Origin: CADCWK01 sp035944555
GTDB taxonomy: Bacteria; Chloroflexota; Chloroflexia; Thermomicrobiales; UBA6265
Direction: 5' to 3'
DNA: 64,000 nucleotides
NCBI GenBank assembly: GCA_035944555.1
Contig: DASZAY010000008.1
Coordinates: 186,001-250,000 of the forward strand
Part shown: in pieces, positions 1 through 9,154 of the stretch
Numbering within the stretch: the stretch's first letter is position 1
How the letters are laid out: every line of letters begins with the position of its first letter
The notes under the pieces: model-generated
Database searches by the model: none
What the model saw: only the letters and a program-made list of their open reading frames with translations
Told to the model about the DNA's origin: nothing
Position numbers and translations under genes: made by a program

Positions 1-34
1 TTGGCAGCGACTCGGCAACGCCCCAGCCGGATCC

Positions 35-1846
35 CTAGTCGGCGGCGATCCCTTCTTCGCGCCACTGGGTCCGGACCAGCTCGGCGTAGTGGCCGCCCTG
101 GGCGACCAGCTCGTCGTGGGTTCCACGCTCGATGATCCGGCCATGCTCGAGGACGATCACCTCGTCGGCATCGCGGATGGTCGTCAGGCGGTGAGCGACG
201 ACGACGCTGGTGCGCCCGGCCAGCAGGCGGCGCTGGGCCTTCTGCAGCTCGTACTCGGTCGTCGTGTCGATGTTGCTGGTCGCCTCGTCCAGCACCAGGA
301 TCTTCGGATCGGCCAACAGGGCGCGGGCGAACGACAGCAACTGGCGCTGACCGGCGGAGAGCCGACCACCTCGCTCCTGCAGCTCGGTGTGATAGCCCTC
401 CGGCAGATGCGTGATGAAGTCGTGCGCGCCGACGGCTCGCGCCGCATCCTCGACCTCGGCGTCCGTGGCGTCCGGCCGGCCGAACCGGAGGTTCTCGTAG
501 ACGCTGCCGGGGAACAGGAACGCGTCCTGAAGCACGACGCCGCACTGGCTCCGGAGTGAGCCCTGCGTCACGTCCCGGACATCATGGCCATCGACCGTCA
601 CCCGGCCATCCCAGACATCGGCGAAGCGGAGCATCAGCGAGATGATGGTTGACTTGCCGGCGCCCGTCTCGCCGACGAGCGCGAGCATGTGGCCAGGTGG
701 TACGTCGAACGACACCTTGTGGAGAATCTGCGTCCCGCTCCGGTCGTAGCCGAAGTCGACGTCCTCGAAGCGAACATGCCCCTGAATGGCGGGCAGGTCC
801 TTCGCGTCCGGCTTGTCCTCCACTTCGGGTTCGGCGTCGAGCAAGTCGAAGATCCGCTCGCCGGCGGCCATACCGGCCTGCAAAAGGGTGTACTGCTGGG
901 CGAGATCGCGGATCGGCTGGAAGAATCGGTCGACCAGCAGGATGAAGGTCGTGACCTCTCCAGCCGACAGCGTCAAATCGAGCCATGCCCCACCACCAAC
1001 GTAGATGACCACGGCGGTCGCTGCGGCTCCCAGTGTGATGGCGACAGGCAATAGGACGGCGCCCAGCTTGTTGGCGTGGATCGTCGCGTCGAGGTTGGCC
1101 CGGTTGAGTTCGTCGAAGTGCTCGTGCTTGGCCCGCTCCTGCCCGAACCCCTGGACGACCCGGACCCCGTCGATGCTCTCGGCCAGGTCACCATTGACGG
1201 CGCCGATGGTCCGCCGCGTCGCGCGGTAAGCGTCGACGGAGAAGCGGCGCCAGACCGAGACGACGCCGATCATGATCGGCAGAACGATGAAAGTCAGCAG
1301 GGCCAGCTGCCAGTTGATCACCAGCATGATGACGATGATTGCCAGCAGGACCAGCAGGTTCGCCACGAGCCCGACGACGCCGTCGTTGAACAGCTCGTTG
1401 ATGACCGAGACGTCGTTCTGGATTCGGGTCATCACGGCGCCGACGCCGCGCCGGTCAGTGTAGGAGACGCTCAACTTCTGGAGATGACGGAACATCGCGT
1501 CCCGCAGGTCGTAGACGACCCGGTTGCCCAGCCACGACGTCAGGTAGATCTCGGCCCAGTTGCTGAAGAACCGGATCACGAGGACGGCGACGGCCGTGAT
1601 CCCGATCAGGTTGACCAGGCCGGTCCGCCCCTCGAGCGTGTCCAGGTCATCGACGTTGACCGCATCGACCACCCACCCGATCAGCAGCGGCAGGGCGAGA
1701 TCGGTCAGGATGCTGACGATGACCGCAACCGCCACCAACCACAGACGGCGACGGTAAGGCAACAGGAACTCGAGCAGGCGCCGGACGATGCGCCCATCGT
1801 AGGCCTTGCCGAGCAGGTCGTCCGGGTTGACATTGGTGTTGACCAT
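35..1846 (-). CDS. ABC exporter half-transporter, catalytically intact subunit
   Basis: Membrane exporter subunit of 603 aa with a six-helix transmembrane domain (about residues 30-325) fused to an ATPase domain. Visible motifs are Walker A GETGAGKST (about 392-400), the Q-loop QDAFLFPGS, a variant signature LSAGQRQ (about 496), Walker B with catalytic Glu LVLDEATSNID (about 518) and the switch His in VVAHRLTT (about 552). All catalytic residues are present, in contrast to the gene just upstream. The two form a typical heterodimeric exporter of the TM287/TM288, BmrCD or LmrCD type. The ATG at 1846 is preferred over a GTG 21 nt upstream because conserved sequence begins there and a GGGAG lies upstream. 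The gap to the partner gene is 65 nt, so an operon is likely. The substrate (drug, lipid or peptide) cannot be predicted. Confidence 0.93.
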   Translation of the reverse strand: MVNTNVNPDDLLGKAYDGRIVRRLLEFLLPYRRRLWLVAVAVIVSILTDLALPLLIGWVVDAVNVDDLDTLEGRTGLVNLIGITAVAVLVIRFFSNWAEIYLTSWLGNRVVYDLRDAMFRHLQKLSVSYTDRRGVGAVMTRIQNDVSVINELFNDGVVGLVANLLVLLAIIVIMLVINWQLALLTFIVLPIMIGVVSVWRRFSVDAYRATRRTIGAVNGDLAESIDGVRVVQGFGQERAKHEHFDELNRANLDATIHANKLGAVLLPVAITLGAAATAVVIYVGGGAWLDLTLSAGEVTTFILLVDRFFQPIRDLAQQYTLLQAGMAAGERIFDLLDAEPEVEDKPDAKDLPAIQGHVRFEDVDFGYDRSGTQILHKVSFDVPPGHMLALVGETGAGKSTIISLMLRFADVWDGRVTVDGHDVRDVTQGSLRSQCGVVLQDAFLFPGSVYENLRFGRPDATDAEVEDAARAVGAHDFITHLPEGYHTELQERGGRLSAGQRQLLSFARALLADPKILVLDEATSNIDTTTEYELQKAQRRLLAGRTSVVVAHRLTTIRDADEVIVLEHGRIIERGTHDELVAQGGHYAELVRTQWREEGIAAD

Positions 1847-1911
1847 CTGGGAAGCGGCTCCCGGCACGTGCGATTGGCGGACGGATCGGCGGACCGTGGC
1901 GGACAGACGGG

Positions 1912-3738
1912 TCAGTCGCTCGCCCCGCCGAGGGACGCGGCCGGGACCGGGCGCGCCGCGCCGCCAACGACGGGGCGGACGCGCGGCGACGGGGCGTCCA
2001 TCCCGCCGCGCTGCTGGCTCTGGAGCGTGTAGAGGCGGCGATAGAAGCCATCAACGGCGAGCAGCTCGTCGTGGGTACCGCGCTGGGTGATCCGACCGTC
2101 CTCCATGACGAGGATCTCGTCGGCGTCCCGGACCGAATCCAGCCGCTGGGCGATGACGATGGTCGCCCGACCCTCACGCAGCCGCGCCAGGGCTTCCTGG
2201 ATCGTCGCTTCCGTCCGCGAATCGACACTGGCCGTCGCGTCGTCGAGGATCAGGACATGGGGCCGGGTGAGCAGGGCCCGGGCGATCGCCACCCGCTGCC
2301 GCTGGCCGCCGGACAGGGACACACCCCGCTCGCCGGTGATGGTGTCGTACCCCTCCGGGAACCGCGAGATGAAGCTGTGGGCGCCGGCCGACTTGGCCGC
2401 CTCGACGATCTCCTCCAGCGTCGCATCGGGACGCCCGAAGGCGATGTTGTCCCGGATCGGCAGCCCGAAGACGAACGTCTCCTGCGAGACGGTGGACACC
2501 TCGCGGCGGAGTGAGGCGAGGGTCAGGTCACGAATATCGTGGCCGTCGATGCTGACGACGCCCGCGTCAACGTCGCGGAACCGGGGCAGCAGCTGGGCGA
2601 CGGTCGACTTACCCGAGCCAGTCGGACCGACCAGCGCGACTGTCTGGCCCGGCCGGACCGTGAACGAGATGTCGTGGATCGCGTTATCGGTTGAGGAAGG
2701 GTACCGGTATGTGACCCCCTCGAACCGGACCTCTCCCCGGACGGTTGCCGGGTCCAGCGCGACGGCGCCGGGCCGATCAGCGATGGTCGGCGGCTGGTCG
2801 AGGATCTCGAAGATCCGGTTGCCGCTCGCGATGGCCCGGGCGATCCGGTTGACGAGAAAGCCGAGCCATCGGACCGGTTCCGCGGCGATCACCAGGTAGC
2901 GGCTAAACGCGACCAGCACGCCAACCGTGATGGCCCCCTCGATGACCAGCAACCCTCCGACCCAGATCACGGCCACCGTGCCGAGGCTGGAGAGCAGGAT
3001 GATCAGCGAGAACGAGAACGACCAGCGCCGGGACGCGATCACGTTGCGGCGGAACAGCAGGTCCAGCTCGGTCTGGAACCGGTCGATCTCCTGCCGCTCC
3101 TGAGCGAACGCCCGGACGACGCGGGTGCCGGCGACGTTCTCCTGGAGTTGCGCGGTCATCGCGCCAAACTGGTTCTGGACATTGGCAAACAGCGGGCGCA
3201 TCGATACGCCGAACCGGTACGTCAGCCACAGCAGCGGCGGAAAGGTAATCATCGACAGGGTCGCGAGCTGCCAGTTCTCCCGGTACAGGATCACGGCGAC
3301 CACGATCAGCGTGCCAGCCAGGAGCGGGATCGTCCGGAGCCCGAACATCAGCATGCCGCGGACGTTGTTGATGTCGTCCGTCGCCCGGCTCATGAGCTGG
3401 CCGGTCGAAGTCGTGTCGTAGAAGCTGAACGGCAACCGCTGGAGATGCGTGTACAGGTCATCACGGATCTTGTACCCGGCCCGCTCCGCCACGATCTGCA
3501 GCAGGTAGACCCGGGCAAACGTGAAGATGCCCTGGAGCACGGATACACCCAGATAGACGAGGGCCATCTGCCAGAGGAAGGTGCGGTCACCTTCACCGAT
3601 ACCACGGTCGATCGCCTCGGCCAAGACCAGGGGCAACACGAGCTGGAAGGCGAGCGCGGCAAACAGGCAGATATACCCGAGGATGAGGGTGGACCGGTAG
3701 ACGAGGACGTACCGCAGGATGCGGAGCAGGGTCGGCAC
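1912..3738 (-). CDS. ABC exporter half-transporter, degenerate-site subunit
   Basis: Exporter subunit of 608 aa: transmembrane domain (about 5-320) then ATPase domain with Walker A GPTGSGKST (about 370), LSGGQRQR (about 475) and Walker B VLILDDATASVD (about 497). The catalytic Glu after Walker B is Asp and the switch His is Gln (IVIAQRLDS, about 530). In heterodimeric exporters of the TM287/288 type this pattern marks the subunit that supplies the non-hydrolysing ATP site. I chose the GTG at 3738 because GGGAGG lies 7 nt upstream and the membrane domain begins there; the reading frame stays open upstream to 3876 but that part looks like leader. First gene of a two-gene minus-strand operon. 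Confidence 0.92.
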   Translation of the reverse strand: MPTLLRILRYVLVYRSTLILGYICLFAALAFQLVLPLVLAEAIDRGIGEGDRTFLWQMALVYLGVSVLQGIFTFARVYLLQIVAERAGYKIRDDLYTHLQRLPFSFYDTTSTGQLMSRATDDINNVRGMLMFGLRTIPLLAGTLIVVAVILYRENWQLATLSMITFPPLLWLTYRFGVSMRPLFANVQNQFGAMTAQLQENVAGTRVVRAFAQERQEIDRFQTELDLLFRRNVIASRRWSFSFSLIILLSSLGTVAVIWVGGLLVIEGAITVGVLVAFSRYLVIAAEPVRWLGFLVNRIARAIASGNRIFEILDQPPTIADRPGAVALDPATVRGEVRFEGVTYRYPSSTDNAIHDISFTVRPGQTVALVGPTGSGKSTVAQLLPRFRDVDAGVVSIDGHDIRDLTLASLRREVSTVSQETFVFGLPIRDNIAFGRPDATLEEIVEAAKSAGAHSFISRFPEGYDTITGERGVSLSGGQRQRVAIARALLTRPHVLILDDATASVDSRTEATIQEALARLREGRATIVIAQRLDSVRDADEILVMEDGRITQRGTHDELLAVDGFYRRLYTLQSQQRGGMDAPSPRVRPVVGGAARPVPAASLGGASD

Positions 3739-3950
3739 GACGATCCCTCCCGGGGAGATCGGGTCGCCGGCGACCAGCGGGCGACCGTGCGTGGATGGGG
3801 CGCGACCGGATCTCGGCACGCGCGGCGGGGAATGGGTGATGGAGAGCCGGGTGACCTCGCCTGGCCGAAGGGCCACTCGGCTTGCGGGAGGCGACTCAAT
3901 CGTGTCCGGGTCGGGTCAGCGAAGCTCCGCCAGGTCCGGACAGATTCGGA

Positions 3951-3982
3951 CCCCGAAAAATCAACCGGGCATTGGTGCCCGG
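3951..3982 (-). terminator. Intrinsic terminator or attenuator in the ABC-exporter leader
   Basis: Read on the minus strand: CCGGGCA-ccaa-TGCCCGG, a 7-bp perfect stem with a 4-nt loop, followed by ttgaTTTTT. It lies just downstream of the candidate promoter at 3995-4023, so it could attenuate the exporter operon. It could equally end read-through from the broken DUF427 gene. Confidence 0.6.
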
Positions 3983-3994
3983 ACAGCGCCCGTT

Positions 3995-4023
3995 ATCCTA
4001 CCGACCCGCCGCGGGAATGTCCA
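3995..4023 (-). promoter_or_regulatory. Candidate sigma-A promoter for the ABC-exporter operon
   Basis: On the minus strand: -35 TGGACA, 17-bp spacer, -10 TAGGAT. The leader to the GTG at 3738 would be about 250 nt and contains the hairpin at 3951-3982. The rest of the 340-nt gap 3739-4078 shows no gene. Confidence 0.5.
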
Positions 4024-4078
4024 TAGCGCGAATGAGATCGATTGCGATGACGGATCCCGCCATTAGTCGGCCCGTTCG

Positions 4079-4575
4079 CTACCAGCCCATCGATCCCGGA
4101 CCGCCCTTGAACGGTCCGACGACGTCCGCCGTCACCCACCCACCGTAGAACCCGCCGGGCTGCGGAAGCACCGGCTCCCCGTCGATGGTGATCTCGTCGA
4201 AGGGCGCGGCGTAGAAGGCCAGGTAATCGCGGATGGGCTCGAACCCGGCCGACGGCGTCGGGTAGTCCCAGCCGACCTTCTCCAGCACATCGCCACCCAC
4301 GACGACATCCCAGTAGCGAGCGGCACCCTTCCACTCACAGAACGAGGAGCCTTCAGCCCGACGCAGCGCCCCTCGCGGATATCAGCCAGCGGCAGGTACC
4401 ACGACGGCGGGTGCGACGTCTCCAGCACCCGGTAGGCCGAGCGGGTATCGACGATCGTCTCGCCACGATGCCGGATGACGACGTGGCGATCGGACCGCTC
4501 CAGCCGGGGCGGTCGCGGGTAGTCCCACGCGGATTCCTGTCCGGGACCTGGTGCGATCGGGACGGGGCGACGCAT
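4079..4575 (-). pseudogene. DUF427 (PF04248) protein gene with a one-base frameshift
   Basis: The N-terminal part starts at an ATG ending at 4575 (MRRPVPIAPGPGQ...) and runs through WYLPLADIREG. The reading then has to shift frame within the run GAGGGGCGC (plus strand about 4371-4377) to continue as ALRRAEGSSFCEWKGAARYW and ...PGGFYGGWVTADVVGPFKG up to the stop at 4079. Both halves are recognisable DUF427 sequence and join exactly if one G is added to the four-G run. Without it, frame 1 reads nonsense. Either the gene is broken in this strain or a base was missed in a homopolymer. Family function is unknown. Confidence 0.8.
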
Positions 4576-4702
4576 GGTCACTGCACCTTCCATGTGTGAC
4601 GATGGGACTCTCGGGGTCGTGGCCGCGAGCGGGCCACGGACGGTGGTGCATCGGGCGGGCCACCGAATCCAGCGTACGACGACCAGGGACGGCGGGACAG
4701 GG

Positions 4703-5830
4703 ATGCGGGTCGGGATCAACGCGCGGCTGATCGGCACGGATGCCAGCTTCCGGCGAGCCGGGGTCAGCCGCTACATCGAGAACCTGGTCCGTCACCTGCC
4801 CGGCCAGCTCGGCTCGGACGACGAGCTGATGGTGGCGGGCGGGCCGAGGTCCACTCCTGCCGGGATCGCCGACAGGTGGGTAGGTCATCCGGTCGGCCGA
4901 ATCGCCTGGGAGCAGACGGCCCTGCCGATCCGGGCCCGGCGCGACGGCTGGGACCTGCTGCACAGCCCGGTCAACGTCACGTCCCTGCTCCGAACAGTGC
5001 CGGCCGTCGTGACGGTCCACGATCTCGCGTTCATGTCGGCGGGCGCGACGATGCCCGCCGCTCGCCGCCGATACCTTGCCGCGATGACGCACCGCTCGGT
5101 CCGAACGGCCGCGCGGGTGATCGCGGTCTCGGAGAGCACCCGCGACGAGCTCGCTCGCTGGTTCGATGTCCTGCCCGACCGGGTCGCCGTGACTCCCCTC
5201 GCGCCGGAACCCCACTTCCATCCCGCCGGGTCGGACGAGTTGGCCGACTTCCGGATACGGTCAGGGATCGACCGGCCGTTCATCCTCAGCGTGGGGACAC
5301 GGGAGCCGCGGAAGAACGGCCCGGCGCTGGTCCGGGCGTGGGCGTCGATCGCCGCCTCTATCCCGCATGACCTCGTGCTGGTCGGACCCGCTGGCTGGCT
5401 GGGTGGTGAACTGGACCAGGCGCTGGCCGATCTCACGGATGGGCTCCGGGAACGGGTCCGGCTGACGGGGTTCGTCGATGATGCCGACCTGCCGCGCTGG
5501 TACGCCGCCGCCGCAGCCTTCGCCTACCCCGCGCTCTACGAAGGATTCGGGTTACCCGTCATCGAGGCGATGGCCTGCGGTGTGCCCGTGCTGACATCGA
5601 CGACGTCGTCGTTGCCTGAGGTCGCCGGTGACGCGGCGCTGCTGGTCCCACCCGGTGAAGTCGACGCGATCGCAGCCGGGCTTCAGCGGCTAGTCACCGA
5701 TTCCGCGCTGGCTGGCGACCTCCGGTCGCGTGGGCTGGTACGCGCCGCAACGTTCTCGTGGGAACGGACGGCTCGCCAGACGGTGGCCGCCTACCGCGCC
5801 GCACTCGAATGTGGTCCTGGAGAGACATGA
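4703..5830 (+). CDS. GT4-family glycosyltransferase
   Basis: GT-B fold glycosyltransferase of 375 aa. N-terminal acceptor domain begins MRVGINARLIGTD; the C-terminal nucleotide-sugar domain contains ILSVGTREPRKN (about 195) and the E-x7-E-type motif in YPALYEGFGLPVIEAMACG (about 285), followed by VLTSTTSSLPEVAG. The ATG at 4703 has a GGGACAGGG upstream and is where family homology starts; the frame is open further upstream to 4574 without similarity. The stop overlaps the thiL start by 4 nt (ATGA), so the two are translationally coupled. Donor and acceptor sugars cannot be assigned. It lies divergent from the broken DUF427 gene. Confidence 0.9.
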   Translation: MRVGINARLIGTDASFRRAGVSRYIENLVRHLPGQLGSDDELMVAGGPRSTPAGIADRWVGHPVGRIAWEQTALPIRARRDGWDLLHSPVNVTSLLRTVPAVVTVHDLAFMSAGATMPAARRRYLAAMTHRSVRTAARVIAVSESTRDELARWFDVLPDRVAVTPLAPEPHFHPAGSDELADFRIRSGIDRPFILSVGTREPRKNGPALVRAWASIAASIPHDLVLVGPAGWLGGELDQALADLTDGLRERVRLTGFVDDADLPRWYAAAAAFAYPALYEGFGLPVIEAMACGVPVLTSTTSSLPEVAGDAALLVPPGEVDAIAAGLQRLVTDSALAGDLRSRGLVRAATFSWERTARQTVAAYRAALECGPGET

Positions 5831-6873
5831 GGCAGATGACGCAGACGGTCCGGGACGTTGGCGAGTTCGGTCTGATCGAGCGGCTCCGGGATGCCCTCCC
5901 GGAGGCCGCCCGGTCCGCCCCGGGGATCGGCCTCGGGATCGGGGACGACGCCGCGACATGGCGCCCGCCCGACGGCGCGTCGGTGGTCGTGTCCTCGGAC
6001 AGCCTGGTCGAGGGGATTCACTTCCGGCTCGATGCCGGCTGGTCGACCTGGGCGGACCTCGGCCACAAGGCGCTGGCGGTCAATCTCTCGGATTTGGCGG
6101 CGATGGGCGCTGTCTCAGCGCTGGCGACCGTCTCGCTGGGACTCAGGGGGGACGAGGCGGTAGCCGATGTCGAGGCCGCCTACCGGTCCATGGGCGCGCT
6201 CGCCGCCCGCCACGGCTGCGTGATCGCCGGCGGTGACATCGTCCAGTCGCCGCGCGGCGTGCTCTGGCACGTCACGGCGCTGGGCGCGGCGGCCCGGGGC
6301 AAAGTGATAGTCCGTTCTGGTGCCCGCCCCGGCGACGTGATCGTCGTCAGCGGCACCGTCGGCGCATCGGCGGCCGGACTGGAACTGCTCCGGCTTCCCA
6401 CTGACGACCCACGCCGCCGGGCGACGACGGCCGACCTGCTCCTGGCGGCCCACCTCCGGCCCGAGCCGCGGATCGCGCTCGGCCAGGTGCTCCTGCGCGA
6501 GGGCGCGACGGCCGCGATGGACCTGTCGGACGGGCTGCTCGGCGACCTGCCCAAGATCCTCACTGCGTCCGGCGTCGCCGCCGAACTCGACCTGCCATCG
6601 ATTCCCGTCGCGGCCGCCGTCCGGGCCTTGTTCCCCGACCGGTGGGAATCGCTAGCGTTGGCGGGCGGCGAGGATTACGAGCTGTTGGCGACGCTGCCAC
6701 CCGACCGGGCCGACCGGATCATCACCGCCGCAGCAGCCCTTGGGTCGCCCCTGAAGGCCATCGGCACCGTCCTGCCTCACGATGCCGGCGCACCAGCGCT
6801 TCGCCTGCGTGACGTACAGGGACACGTCCGCAAGGTGGCCCCCGGCGCCTGGGATCACTTCCGCCGCGCCTAG
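5827..6873 (+). CDS. thiL: Thiamine-monophosphate kinase ThiL
   Basis: 348 aa, AIR synthase/PurM-like fold. It phosphorylates thiamine monophosphate to the pyrophosphate cofactor in the cytosol. Evidence: the N-terminal GEFGLIERLRDALP stretch, GIGDDAATW metal-binding loop (about 35), VSSDSLVEGIHF (about 53), HKALAVNLSDLAAMGA (about 78), GGDIVQSP and the C-terminal MDLSDGLLGDLPK and LAGGEDYELLATLP motifs. The start overlaps the glycosyltransferase stop (ATGA); a second ATG three codons later is possible. Length is normal for the family (about 320-350). No other thiamine gene is nearby. Confidence 0.95.
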   Translation: MRQMTQTVRDVGEFGLIERLRDALPEAARSAPGIGLGIGDDAATWRPPDGASVVVSSDSLVEGIHFRLDAGWSTWADLGHKALAVNLSDLAAMGAVSALATVSLGLRGDEAVADVEAAYRSMGALAARHGCVIAGGDIVQSPRGVLWHVTALGAAARGKVIVRSGARPGDVIVVSGTVGASAAGLELLRLPTDDPRRRATTADLLLAAHLRPEPRIALGQVLLREGATAAMDLSDGLLGDLPKILTASGVAAELDLPSIPVAAAVRALFPDRWESLALAGGEDYELLATLPPDRADRIITAAAALGSPLKAIGTVLPHDAGAPALRLRDVQGHVRKVAPGAWDHFRRA

Positions 6874-6895
6874 GCGGTCGCGGAAAACGGGCGAG

Positions 6896-6922
6896 GGGGC
6901 CGGTCATACGCCCGGCCCCTTC
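6896..6922. terminator. Hairpin between convergent thiL and phoX
   Basis: GGGGCCGG-(8 nt)-CCGGCCCC, an 8-bp perfect stem in the 93-nt space between two convergent genes. On the plus strand it is followed by a weak T-rich stretch. Confidence 0.6.
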
Positions 6923-6966
6923 ACTTGCTGCTCGTTCGTCAGACTGGATTACCAGCCCCGCGGCTG

Positions 6967-8988
6967 CTAGCCGACGATCGGAGCGGTCGGGTCATCACTG
7001 CGGGTTACGACCACGACGGTCGGGCGCGGGACGATGCCGCTCTCATTGTTCGGCCAGGTGTTGACCTGCTCGCCCCAGTAGCCACCCTCGCCCGGGTGCT
7101 GGACGGCGATGAACAGCGCGCTGTTGTCCGGCGTGAAGCACGGACCGGAGCACTCGGCTCCGTCCGGAACGGTGAAGAAGCGGCGGGCGAAGCCACGCTC
7201 ATCACCCTCGGTCGGGACCGCGAACAGCCCGTCGTTGGCATCCTCGACCCGGTTGCCGTCGGTCGAGATCCAGATGTTGCCCAGGTTGTCGAACGTGACG
7301 TTGTCCGGGGCCGAGAAGGCGCTGACCAGGCTCTTGTCGAAGCCGGCGTAGTCGGTGGTCTGGTCATCAGCCGGACCGGCGGTGATGAACAGGTTCCACT
7401 CGAACGTCGTGCTGGCGTGATCGTTGCCGGCCTCGGTGATTTCGATCACGTGGCCCCAGATGTTCTCGGCCCGCGGGTTGGCAGCATCGACGCCGTAATT
7501 GTCCTCGACGCCACGGTTGCCATTGTTGGTGCAGGCCAGGTAGACCTTGCCGGTGACCGGGTTGGTCTCGAAGTCCTCTGGCCGGTCCATCTTGGTCGCA
7601 CCCATCAGGTCGGCGGCGAGGCGGGTGTTGACGAGGACGTCGGCCTGCGTCGCGAACCCGTTCTCCTCGGTCAGTTCACCCTCGCCCTGGATCAGTGGTA
7701 GCCACTCGCCCGTGCCATCCTCGGCGAAGACGGCGACGTAGAGCGTTCCCTCGTCCAGCAGGTCGAGGTTGGCTGCCCGGTCAGAGGCGTTGTAGTTGCC
7801 AGCCGTGACGAACTTGTAGGCGTAGTCGAATACCTGGTCGTCGCCGGAGTAGATCACGACCGGGCGACCGTCGACGGCGACCGAGGTGTGGCCCTCGTGC
7901 TTGTTGCGGCCCAGCGCGGTGCGCTTCTTCGGGGTGCTGGTCGGATCGGTCGGATCGATCTCGACGGCCCAGCCGAACCGGAACGGCTCGTTCGGCTCCT
8001 TGGTCAGGTCGAAGCGATCGTAGAACTTCTCCCAGCCACGATCGGACGCCTCTTCGTTGAGTCCGTAGCGGGCAGCTGACAGCGCCTGGACGCTCTCCGG
8101 GTCGAGCTGGGCGGCGTTGGCGAAGTACTGGTTGAAGTTCTCCTCGCCGGAGATCACGGTGCCCCACGGCGTGACGCCACCGGCGCAGTTGTTCAGCGTG
8201 CCGATGACGGTGCGGCCCTCGGTGTCGGCGTTGGTGCGGACGAGGTCGCTCCCCGCCACCGGACCGGTCAGCTCCATCTCGGTCGTCGCGGTGATGCGGC
8301 GGTTGTACTCGCCGTCTCGGACGATGCTCCAGGCGCCAGCCTCATCGCGGATGATCTCGACGACGGTCATGCCGTGCGCCTCGAGTTCGATGTCGACGAT
8401 CTCCTGCGTCGGGTTCAGGACGATCGTCGGCTCCTCCTCACCCTCGGCCGGCGGCTCGATCGTGACATAGTCCGGGAACATCAGCTCGCCATTGGTGTAC
8501 TCGTTGTTGAACACGAGCAGACCGTGGTCGCTGGCATCGGAGCCGAGTGGAAGTGAGATGAACCCGACGAAGTCGCAGTTGTAGCCGACCTGCTGGGCCT
8601 GGGCCGCGGCGGTCTGGTTCTCCGGATCGAACTCCGGGGCGTCGGCGGTGATCGGCTCACCCCACGAGGCGAGCGGCTGAACCTGGAAGCCCTCGGCGAC
8701 CTGGACCTCGTTGCCGGTGGCGGCGGCGATTGCCTGGAAGGTTAGACCGTTGCCGGTCGTGCCAGGAGTGGCGCCTGGGGTGGCGTTCTGGGCGCTGGTG
8801 GACGCGCCGAGACCCGTACCGGCCAGCGTGATCGCGGACGCGGCGGCGATGCCTTTGACCCCGTCGCGCCGGTTCAGGCGGGCGGCAAGGATGTCTCCGA
8901 ACGTCCGGCCGCGGCCGGTGGTGGAATAGACCTTGTCGTCCTCGGCATGCTCGATCCGGACCGGACGTCCGTTCACAACAGTGGTCAT
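6967..8988 (-). CDS. phoX: PhoX-family (DUF839) Tat-exported alkaline phosphatase
   Basis: 673 aa. The N-terminus carries a long n-region then a twin-arginine signal LNRRDGVKGIAAASAITLAG (RR about 48), followed by an Ala-Thr-Pro-rich linker (ATPGATPG). DUF839 beta-propeller features include LLVFNNEYTNGELMFP, LNNCAGGVTPWGTVISGEENF, the metal-site-like Cys and Glu residues there, RNKHEGHTSVAVDGRPVVIYSGDD, DRPEDFETNPVTGKVY, DNVTFDNLGNIWISTDG and FTPDNSALFIAVQHPGEG. PhoX enzymes release phosphate from organic esters outside the cell using Ca and Fe. The ATG at 8988 has GAGGGACGAG directly upstream. The frame is open for another 61 codons but that part is not protein-like. Candidate PhoP-type repeats lie about 170 nt upstream. 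Confidence 0.9.
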   Translation of the reverse strand: MTTVVNGRPVRIEHAEDDKVYSTTGRGRTFGDILAARLNRRDGVKGIAAASAITLAGTGLGASTSAQNATPGATPGTTGNGLTFQAIAAATGNEVQVAEGFQVQPLASWGEPITADAPEFDPENQTAAAQAQQVGYNCDFVGFISLPLGSDASDHGLLVFNNEYTNGELMFPDYVTIEPPAEGEEEPTIVLNPTQEIVDIELEAHGMTVVEIIRDEAGAWSIVRDGEYNRRITATTEMELTGPVAGSDLVRTNADTEGRTVIGTLNNCAGGVTPWGTVISGEENFNQYFANAAQLDPESVQALSAARYGLNEEASDRGWEKFYDRFDLTKEPNEPFRFGWAVEIDPTDPTSTPKKRTALGRNKHEGHTSVAVDGRPVVIYSGDDQVFDYAYKFVTAGNYNASDRAANLDLLDEGTLYVAVFAEDGTGEWLPLIQGEGELTEENGFATQADVLVNTRLAADLMGATKMDRPEDFETNPVTGKVYLACTNNGNRGVEDNYGVDAANPRAENIWGHVIEITEAGNDHASTTFEWNLFITAGPADDQTTDYAGFDKSLVSAFSAPDNVTFDNLGNIWISTDGNRVEDANDGLFAVPTEGDERGFARRFFTVPDGAECSGPCFTPDNSALFIAVQHPGEGGYWGEQVNTWPNNESGIVPRPTVVVVTRSDDPTAPIVG

Positions 8989-9154
8989 CTCGTCCCTCTT
9001 CGTATGTCGCTCACGCGGTCTCGCAGGCACTAAGACCCGATGGCGGCACCCAGACGTCCGCGTCGCCCAGAAAGGACGGGACGGATGTCGGGCGTCGCGG
9101 ACTCCTCGAGACTGTGCCGTGTTGCCTGATCGTAGGTGGAACTCATTCGCGTTT

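Noticed and set aside
1076..2032. Long plus-strand open frame of 318 codons opposite the ABC exporter genes
   Set aside because: Antisense shadow of GC-rich coding DNA; the product is Asp/Arg/Gln-rich low-complexity sequence with no domain, and the minus strand encodes clear ABC proteins.
35..3738. Loss of catalytic Glu and switch His in the 608-aa exporter subunit as a sign of decay
   Set aside because: Asp and Gln at these positions are the normal state of the degenerate-site partner in heterodimeric exporters, and the second subunit is intact.
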